This document shows, piece by piece, positions 7,601 to 12,249 of a DNA stretch of 21,105 bases (positions are counted from its first letter, which is position 1; every line of letters starts with the position of its first letter). The notes under the pieces are model-generated. The model did no database searches. It saw nothing but the letters and a program-made list of their open reading frames with translations, and was not told the DNA's origin. A program made the translations under genes and the position numbers. Origin of the DNA: Candidatus Saccharimonadota bacterium (GTDB lineage: Bacteria > Patescibacteriota > Saccharimonadia > Saccharimonadales > Saccharimonadaceae); assembly GCA_905373345.1 (NCBI GenBank), contig CAJPSU010000004.1, forward strand, positions 1 to 21,105, given 5' to 3'.

Positions 7601-7977
7601 CGGACTACAAAACTGGCAAGCCAAGCACAAGCTGGACAGGGCGGGGCGATTACGAAAAAATCAAGCTGCACAAATATCGCCAACAGCTTATGTTCTACCA
7701 ATTGCTCTGCCAGCACTCGCGCGATTACGCCAGCTACGAGTTTGACGGCGCGATCCTGCAATTCGTTGAGCCGGATTCGCATGGCAATATTCACAGCCTC
7801 GACCAAACATTCAGCACTGAGGAGCTTGCACAATTCGCTATGCTCATCGCTGCGGTCTGGCGCTGTATCACCACGCTCGAGCTGCCAGACGCGAGCGATT
7901 ACTCCGCGGATTATAAGGGTATGCTGCAATTTGAGAAAGATTTGATCGCGGGAACCAAGACAAGCGCACAGAACTAG
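4696..7977 (+). CDS. UvrD/PcrA-type superfamily 1 helicase fused to a RecB-like PD-(D/E)XK nuclease
   Basis: A 1093-residue protein. Helicase motifs appear in order: Walker A GPGTGKT (about 31-37), LCLTFTDSGA (Ia), VDEFQDT (Walker B, about 327-333), VGDDDQAIYSFQGA (III, about 358-371), ENYRS (IV), TAHKSKGLEF (V, about 688) and VAMTRAKRQLF (VI, about 745). The C-terminal 230 residues are a RecB-type nuclease: GASFGTAIH (about 860-868), GSLDLVD (Asp 957), DYKTGK (Asp 970, Lys 972) and QQLMFYQLL (about 996), all key residues intact. Such fusions unwind and resect DNA ends, in the manner of AddAB/AdnAB; this may be the end-processing enzyme if RecBCD is absent. ATG 4696 is chosen because it lies 7 bases after a -10 box; an in-frame TTG at 4672 lies upstream of that box and is rejected. 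Confidence 0.93.
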   Translation: MATFHTRYNKLNAAQREAVDTIDGPLLVVAGPGTGKTELLSMRVANILHKTDTLPENILCLTFTDSGATAMRARLARIIGPDAYKVAIQTFHSFGTETINHNSEYFYHGAAFKPADDLTMHAFMTQIFDDLHYDNPLASKMNGEYTHLRDAMQVISELKQAGLTDNELLQIIASNDETLDAVEANVASIFANKISKTTITLIAPIAKVVAELPLPKLPPAITPLANNLALSLAHAFDAAVESGKTTPITAWRNAWMEKDSTGAFVFKDRKRHAKLRAMAPVYNRYRELMQKAALYDYDDMILSVVQAIERSPELKFNLQERYHYILVDEFQDTNLAQLRILFNLTDNPAGDAPNIMAVGDDDQAIYSFQGADVGNIHRFRERYPNYRHVVLTENYRSAQTILDDARAVITQASGRLETTMEINKQLTSHVAESKMVELHEHTTPADERAWIAKHIAEQIARDTRPSDIAVISRRHRDLVELLPYLHERGIAVNYERRDNVLDDERIMAIELLARAVVAIADGQHNEADSLLPELVSHPMYDFSPETIWKLSVNAYRNHTSWINTMLATPALAPFAAWLLERARAVAHESVEEFIDELIGVPNNKKRQFTSPLYEHYFSADVLAKNPEAYLEALEALRTIRSKLRDYRGDHLTIADFVDFIDDYRQLDTPITSVRRRSDTIDDAINLMTAHKSKGLEFDTVYVINSIDAQWGERVRGRSRNISYPENITIAPSADTYDERLRLYFVAMTRAKRQLFLTYARADLNGKDTLVASFLTGVNLQPIVHRTPETVAQLTAQAQTAWHDRIIRKPTASMKALLAPMLEQYKLSATHLNNFIDISHGGPQGFLMNNLLRFPQAKSAGASFGTAIHAALQRAHTHLSATGERRPAEDVIGDFVRELHDQRLSIDEFNHYAKRGTDALSKFLHAEYDSFTPAQKAELSFASQGVTLGDARLTGSLDLVDINDNHIFVTDYKTGKPSTSWTGRGDYEKIKLHKYRQQLMFYQLLCQHSRDYASYEFDGAILQFVEPDSHGNIHSLDQTFSTEELAQFAMLIAAVWRCITTLELPDASDYSADYKGMLQFEKDLIAGTKTSAQN

Positions 7978-7981
7978 CCGC

Positions 7982-8010
7982 CGCGCAGATCACACTGATC
8001 CACCTGCGCG
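7982..8010 (+). other. Hairpin after the helicase gene
   Basis: CGCGCAG and CTGCGCG form a 7-bp stem with GATC/GATC complementarity inside the loop, a few bases after the stop codon. No T-run follows, so it is at best a weak terminator or a 3'-end stabiliser. Confidence 0.35.
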
Positions 8011-8089
8011 AAACGAGCCTGGCACGCCCCGGCCCAGCGCGCAGCAATCATTAAAAATATCCTAATCAACCCAAATTATAGCAATAAAC

Positions 8090-8118
8090 TTGACCAACCC
8101 TGCAGAGCATGGTACGAT
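8090..8118 (+). promoter_or_regulatory. Promoter of the structured RNA
   Basis: TTGACC (8090-8095), exactly 17 bases, then TACGAT (8113-8118), which is preceded by TG-G to give an extended -10. The expected start is near 8125. No open frame with a ribosome binding site follows; strong hairpins begin within 10 bases. Confidence 0.75.
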
Positions 8119-8181
8119 ACAAATGCTCCAACTGAGCGTTTCGGGTGCCCTCCAATGGGGACACTCGAAACGCTCTGGTAC

Positions 8182-8262
8182 GGGCGCGTATGGCAACCAG
8201 CTTGCGCGGGGAGGTATGTCCTTACGCGCAAGCTGTGGCAGGTTCGATTCCCGCCGCGCCCA
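8182..8262 (+). ncRNA. tRNA-like module within the structured RNA
   Basis: A 7-bp acceptor-like stem GGGCGCG (8182-8188)/CGCGCCC (8255-8261) is followed by an unpaired A (8262) in the discriminator position; CCA is not encoded. The T-arm is GCAGG-TTCGATT-CCCGC (8238-8254, one A-C mismatch) and carries the universal GGTTCRANNCC pattern. There is no normal D-arm: TGG-CAA-CCA fills that place. The anticodon arm is replaced by a perfect 9-bp helix GCTTGCGCG (8200-8208)/CGCGCAAGC (8225-8233) with a 16-base loop. It cannot decode as a standard tRNA. The layout (acceptor, no D-stem, long helix, T-arm) is like the tRNA-like domain of tmRNA, or the tRNA mimics of bacterial Y RNAs, without their diagnostic parts. 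Confidence 0.65.
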
Positions 8263-8426
8263 CTGGGGTCGTTCGTCTTATCGGGGTGACGGACGACGGT
8301 GGTTAGCGGGAGTATAGCAACGACGCTACGCTCCCCGAGCATATGCTCCCACCCGGAGTGGAAGATCTTCCCTTCTTTCACTCCGCCCTTCCTCATAGCT
8401 CCGGCATCACTGCCGTTTTGAGCCTC

Positions 8427-8463
8427 CCCCTATCTCAAAAACGAGATAGGGGCTTATTTATTT
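8427..8463 (+). terminator. Intrinsic terminator of the structured RNA
   Basis: CCCCTATCTC (8427-8436) pairs perfectly with GAGATAGGGG (8443-8452) around a 6-base loop, followed by CTTATTTATTT. The dus promoter starts 4 bases later. Confidence 0.9.
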
Positions 8464-8466
8464 CCG

Positions 8467-8475
8467 TGGTACAAT
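8467..8475 (+). promoter_or_regulatory. Extended -10 promoter of dus, leaderless start
   Basis: TGGTACAAT; its final AT plus the next G spell an ATG (8474) that overlaps the box and cannot be in a transcript started here. The next in-frame ATG (8483) is 7 bases after the box. Confidence 0.65.
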
Positions 8476-8482
8476 GACAAAG

Positions 8483-9505
8483 ATGAAATCATTTTGGAGT
8501 AATCTGCCGCAACCATTTTTCGCGCTTGCGCCGATGGAAGCGGTGACAGACATCATATTCCGCCATGTCGTGCAGCGGGCAGGCGCACCGGACGTATTTT
8601 TCACCGAATTTGCTAATGCGACAGGTTGGGTACATGCCGGTGATAAAGCAATCGCCGGACGGCTACTTAAAACTGGCGACGAGCACCCGCTAGTAGCGCA
8701 AATCTGGGGTGGTGAGCCGGGCGACATGGAGCAATTCGCGGCGCATTGCGCGCGGCTTGGCTTCGACGGTATCGATATTAACATGGGTTGCCCGGCAAAA
8801 AGTGCTATCAAATCCGGTGGAGCGGCGCTGATTCGCCGCCCAGACGTCGCAGTTGCCGCTATTCATGCGGCTAAAACCGCCGGACTACCCGTCAGCGTCA
8901 AGACGCGGCTCGGCTACACGCACGTCAATGAATGGCGCGAGTGGTTGCAAATATTATTAGAGCAGAACATCGTTAATCTAACTATTCACCTGCGGACGAA
9001 AAAAGAAATGAGTAAGGTGCCAGCGCATTATGAACTGATTGACGATATTGTCGCGCTGCGTAACGCGGTAGCGCCGCATACATTACTAACAATTAATGGC
9101 GACATACGCGACCGAGAGCATGGACTAGCGCTCGTATCTGAGCACCCCGGCGTCAACGGCATTATGATTGGACGGGGCGTGTTTGCGAACCCGTTTTGCT
9201 TCGCTGCAAACGACGCCGGGTGTTTGCATTCTCAGAACAATCTGGAGCAAAACGAAACTATTTCGACCAATAACGATAGCGCAGTAATTTGGTGCGCAGA
9301 ATTATTTGATCTCCTCAATTACCATCTTGACCTCTTTGATCGCTACCAGCCGCAAACCGGACGTCCATTCGAAACCCTCAAACGCTTCTTCAAAATCTAT
9401 ATCAAAGGCTTCGACGGCGCAAAAGAACTGCGTGATCAGCTGATGCATATGGCGTCAACCAATGAAGTGCGCCAGATCCTGCGTACTCATTCAACTACTC
9501 TATAG
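8483..9505 (+). CDS. dus: tRNA-dihydrouridine synthase family protein
   Basis: The 340-residue FMN-dependent enzyme would reduce uridine to dihydrouridine in tRNA D-loops. Visible family features are the N-terminal ALAPMEAVTD, the catalytic cysteine in INMGCPAKS (about C103), SVKTRLGY (FMN/phosphate contact) and a C-terminal NGDI...GIMIGRGVFANPF, the TIM-barrel phosphate-binding end. The usual TIHGRTR is TIHLRTKKE here, a modest departure. After about residue 240 an all-helical tail fits the tRNA-binding domain. ATG 8483 is preferred to ATG 8474, which overlaps the -10 box. It is followed 54 bases later by cysS, which has its own promoter, so the two are neighbours but not necessarily one operon. 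Which Dus subgroup (A, B or C) it belongs to is not decided by eye. Confidence 0.88.
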   Translation: MKSFWSNLPQPFFALAPMEAVTDIIFRHVVQRAGAPDVFFTEFANATGWVHAGDKAIAGRLLKTGDEHPLVAQIWGGEPGDMEQFAAHCARLGFDGIDINMGCPAKSAIKSGGAALIRRPDVAVAAIHAAKTAGLPVSVKTRLGYTHVNEWREWLQILLEQNIVNLTIHLRTKKEMSKVPAHYELIDDIVALRNAVAPHTLLTINGDIRDREHGLALVSEHPGVNGIMIGRGVFANPFCFAANDAGCLHSQNNLEQNETISTNNDSAVIWCAELFDLLNYHLDLFDRYQPQTGRPFETLKRFFKIYIKGFDGAKELRDQLMHMASTNEVRQILRTHSTTL

Positions 9506-9543
9506 AAAGATTGATTAAAAAACCGCAGGCAAATAGCGCGTCA

Positions 9544-9552
9544 TGGTACAAT
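9544..9552 (+). promoter_or_regulatory. Extended -10 promoter of cysS, leaderless start
   Basis: TGGTACAAT again overlaps an ATG (9551); the next in-frame ATG (9560) is 7 bases after the box, the same layout as at dus. Confidence 0.65.
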
Positions 9553-9559
9553 GAAAGAA

Positions 9560-11047
9560 ATGAAGCTATATAATACCCTCACGCGCAGCCTTGACGAATT
9601 TACGCCAATGTCGCCCGACCGAGTAACGCTCTACACCTGCGGACCAACGGTATACGACTATCTTCACGTCGGCAACTGGGCAGCCTACGTTTATTGGGAT
9701 ACGCTGGTGCGCGTGCTGAAATTTAACGGATACGAGGTTGAGCGCGTGATGAATATCACCGACGTCGGGCATTTAGTAAGCGACGCCGATGACGGTGAAG
9801 ACAAACTAGAGAAGGGGGCGCGACGCGACGGCAAAACCGCTTGGGAAATTGCCGAGCATTACACTGATGCATTCGTGCGTGGTATGCACGAATTCGGACT
9901 AGTTCCACCGGAACATATGGTGCGCGCAACAGATTTCATCCCACAACAATTGGCACTCGTACGTACGCTAAAAGAGAAAGGCTATACGTATCAAACCAGC
10001 GACGGGATTTATTTTGATACGAGCAAGTTTCCGCGCTACGCAGATTTTGCACAATTAGATTTAGCAGCGCAAAAAGCCGGCGCGCGCGTTGAGGCTAACA
10101 GCGAAAAACGCCAGCCGTGGGATTTTGCACTGTGGAAATTTACCGAGCCAGGCAAGCGCCGCGATATGGAGTGGGAAACGCCGGAAGATTTGCTTGATCC
10201 ACACGGGTGCGAAACGCCCGGGGCGGCGAGTGGAGCGGCAGGCGTAATTATGGGCTTCCCGGGTTGGCACCTAGAGTGCAGCACCATGGCAATGGAGCTG
10301 CTCGGGCAAACAATTGACATCCACACCGGCGGTATTGACCATATTCCCGTACACCACACCAACGAGATCGCCCAGAGCGAAGCAGCGAGCGGCGTACAAT
10401 TTGCACGGTATTGGCTGCACTGCAATCACCTGAAAATTGACGGCGGCAAAATCAGTAAGTCGCTCGGCAACGGCTATACAATGGCTCACCTAAAAGAACG
10501 CGGCTTCACGGCAATGGATTTACGCATGTTTATTCTGCAAAGCCATTACCAAAGCGAAGGAAATTTCTCATTTGATATTCTAGCGGCTGCGCGCAACCGT
10601 TTGAAGAATTGGCGCGATGTCGCCTGCCTGCGCCATCAAATTCACGACCGCCTAAACGACGACACAGAGCGCAATGACGCGCCGCAGTATTTATCGCCGC
10701 AGGCTGCGATCGGTGCAATGCGCGAAGCGCTCAACAATAATCTGAACACGCCAGAAGCGCTTAGTATTATCGACGAGTCGTTTTCGAGCATCAGCCAACG
10801 ACCACTTGACGCAATTTACCGCGCAGGGCTAGTGGAATTATTACAAACAATTGACGACGTGCTCGGGCTCCAGTTGCTTGATTCAACGCCGGATATCAGC
10901 GACAATGCTAAGCAGCTACTGATAGAACGACGGCGCGCCCGCGACGATAAAAACTGGGCGCGCTCTGATGAGTTGCGCGACCAGCTCAAAGCACTAGGAA
11001 TTATCGTGCGAGACACAGCGCACGACACAATTTGGACATACGCATAA
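9560..11047 (+). CDS. cysS: Cysteinyl-tRNA synthetase
   Basis: A 495-residue class I synthetase that charges tRNA-Cys. Motifs in order: TCGPTVYDY with a zinc-ligand Cys (about C27); the HIGH-type HVGN (about 36-39); NITDVGH; the zinc and substrate motif GWHLECSTMAM (Cys about 240) followed by HIPVHHTNEIAQSEA; the KMSKS loop as KISKSLGN (about 297-304); and a C-terminal RR...KNWARSDELRDQLKALGIIVRDT helical region usual for CysRS. Compared with the common form (trp-pro rich link directly before GWHIECS), there is a short Gly/Ala-rich insertion around residues 208-231 (DPHGCETPGAASGAAG). The ATG at 9551 overlaps the -10 box and is not preferred. The gene ends 7 bases from the convergent AI-2E gene, with no room for a separate terminator. 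Confidence 0.96.
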   Translation: MKLYNTLTRSLDEFTPMSPDRVTLYTCGPTVYDYLHVGNWAAYVYWDTLVRVLKFNGYEVERVMNITDVGHLVSDADDGEDKLEKGARRDGKTAWEIAEHYTDAFVRGMHEFGLVPPEHMVRATDFIPQQLALVRTLKEKGYTYQTSDGIYFDTSKFPRYADFAQLDLAAQKAGARVEANSEKRQPWDFALWKFTEPGKRRDMEWETPEDLLDPHGCETPGAASGAAGVIMGFPGWHLECSTMAMELLGQTIDIHTGGIDHIPVHHTNEIAQSEAASGVQFARYWLHCNHLKIDGGKISKSLGNGYTMAHLKERGFTAMDLRMFILQSHYQSEGNFSFDILAAARNRLKNWRDVACLRHQIHDRLNDDTERNDAPQYLSPQAAIGAMREALNNNLNTPEALSIIDESFSSISQRPLDAIYRAGLVELLQTIDDVLGLQLLDSTPDISDNAKQLLIERRRARDDKNWARSDELRDQLKALGIIVRDTAHDTIWTYA

Positions 11048-11054
11048 AACAATA

Positions 11055-12192
11055 TTATTCCGCTGGCGCCGATTTTTTAAGCTTGCTCGCCAGCTTGCCG
11101 AGCACTGGCTTGTCGTGTTTGCTTTCTTCGCGCTTAGCTTTGGCGCGCTCAAGATAATCGTCAAGAAACACTTTGATCGTACCGGCTATCGGAATGGCAA
11201 TGAAACCACCAGCGACACCCGCAACATACAAACCAACCGTCACCGCTGTCAGAACCATCAGAGCTGATAGCTCGACTTTCTTCGATTGAATCGCCGGCGA
11301 GATGAAGTTATTCTCAATCTGCTGGTACACAACGAAAAATACCGCGTAGGCGATACCCGCCGGCACATTGTTAAACGCCAGAAGCAATGTGACGAGCACG
11401 CCGGCAATCGTCGCCCCGAACATCGGAATCAGCGACAGTACGAACACGATTAAAATCGCCGGCATAACCAAATTTGCGTCAATCGCCGGCACAAATAGAC
11501 TAATACCGAATACAAATGCACCTGCTACTAATGAACCAATACCGGAAACTGTCAACTGCCCAGCAACATAGCCGGTAATAACATTATAAATGCGCCCAAC
11601 GAGCCGTTTGTGGTGTTCCATGCGCGCTTGGTTATCATACAAGCCCCAAACGCGCCGCATCCACTCCGGCCCCTCAAGCAGCATCAAAAACGACAAGACA
11701 ATGACCAAAAACAGCGATGTCACGAACGACGCCAGCGAGCCGACGCTGCCGATAATACTGCCGCTCAGATCAGTCGCCCAGTGGGATGCTTGCGTTCTGA
11801 TTGACTCCAAAACTGAGTTTACTTGCTCGCGCATGCTATGCTCGTCAATAAACCGATTGACACCGTGCCACTGCGTGCTCGCCTGATCGATAATCCCAGG
11901 CACCGACTCGGCAAACTTCGCCGTCTGCTGCACGATTGGCGGCACCACAAACCACACGACACAAAATAGAAACACGATGAGTAATGTAAATGCAAGCGCC
12001 GTGCCGCCCAGCCGGCTTTTGCCGGGGATGAGCTTCGCCAGCCGCGCCACCGGACGATTGAGCGCAAGCGCCAAAAACAGTGCCGTGCCCAAAATAACCA
12101 GTGCCGTCTGCGCTAAATAAATTGTTAGCCCCGCTAGACCAAAACCAAAAGCGAATAAACGTTTTCGTGTCAATTTCAATTTTTACCTTCAT
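11055..12192 (-). CDS. AI-2E family membrane permease, N-terminus probably frameshifted
   Basis: The main frame, readable from TTG 12179, gives 374 residues with about eight hydrophobic segments. It shows the AI-2E exporter pattern: two N-terminal membrane segments, a soluble region (VPPIVQQTAKFAESVPGIIDQ...), then a C-terminal membrane block including GSLVAGAFVFGI, VFVLSLIPMFGATIAGVL and the NNFISPAIQSKKVELSAL motif. Family members are transporters or exchangers of varied small solutes. The likely real start is ATG 12192, 7 bases after TATACT, but it is in another frame: it reads MKVKIEIDTKTFIRFW and then runs off into 100 nonsense residues. The two frames would join at TTTTGGTTTTGG (12150-12139). 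So the gene either has a 1-2 base type frameshift, is recoded by slippage, or starts weakly at TTG. The C-terminus is lysine-rich and cytoplasmic. Confidence 0.8.
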
Positions 12193-12199
12193 ACTTATT

Positions 12200-12205
12200 A
12201 GTATA
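12200..12205 (-). promoter_or_regulatory. -10 box of the AI-2E gene
   Basis: TATACT on the minus strand (12205-12200) lies 7 bases before ATG 12192, the spacing seen at other leaderless starts here. It touches the dyad at 12206-12226. Confidence 0.6.
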
Positions 12206-12226
12206 GCGCAATCATTCAGATTGCGC
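12206..12226. promoter_or_regulatory. Perfect dyad operator between divergent transport genes
   Basis: GCGCAATC (12206-12213) and GATTGCGC (12219-12226) are exact reverse complements with a 5-base centre (ATTCA). The dyad abuts the leftward -10 and contains the -35 (TTCAGA, 12215-12220) of the rightward ATPase promoter, so one bound dimer could control both genes. Confidence 0.6.
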
Positions 12227-12243
12227 ACCCGATCTAGTATACT
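12215..12243 (+). promoter_or_regulatory. Promoter of the second P-type ATPase
   Basis: TTCAGA (12215-12220), 17 bases, TATACT (12238-12243). ATG 12250 follows after 6 bases; an earlier in-frame ATG at 12244 directly abuts the -10 box and is less likely. Confidence 0.65.
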
Positions 12244-12249
12244 ATGCTT

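Larger units (their letters stand above)
8125..8463 (+). ncRNA. Structured non-coding RNA of about 340 nt with a tRNA-like module
   Basis: Bounded by a good promoter and a strong terminator, the transcript is almost continuous stem-loops. These are: 8134-8175 (GAGCGTTTCG/CGAAACGCTC, extended inward to about 18 pairs); the tRNA-like unit 8182-8262; 8268-8297 (10 pairs, one G-U); 8308-8335 (GGGAG/CTCCC with TAGC/GCTA inside); GAGCATATGCTC at 8337-8348; 8354-8385 (11 pairs, one G-U, 10-base loop); CGGCA/TGCCG at 8402-8415; and the terminator. I looked for tmRNA features (5' GGAUUCGAC, a tag frame ending in Ala-Ala-stop), RNase P RNA (GAGGAAAGUCC) and SRP RNA (GGAAGGAAGCAG) and found none. The two reading frames crossing it look non-coding. 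It could be a highly diverged known RNA, or a new class. Confidence 0.65.

Noticed and set aside
8182..8262. An ordinary tRNA gene
   Set aside because: No 3-4 bp D-stem with a GG-bearing D-loop and no 5-bp stem/7-base anticodon loop can be formed; a 9-bp helix with a 16-base loop fills that space.
8076..8396. Open frames on both strands across the structured RNA (8076-8396 minus, 8090-8317 plus)
   Set aside because: They lack ribosome binding sites or leaderless promoters, have low-complexity composition, and lie on hairpin-rich sequence bounded by an RNA promoter and terminator.
8125..8463. tmRNA, RNase P RNA or SRP RNA
   Set aside because: The conserved blocks expected for each (GGAUUCGAC and a tag frame; GAGGAAAGUCC; GGAAGGAAGCAG) are not found on either strand.
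8474..9553. ATG 8474 (dus) and ATG 9551 (cysS) as start codons
   Set aside because: Both overlap the TACAAT promoter box and would not be in the mRNA; the next in-frame ATG is 7 bases after the box in each case.
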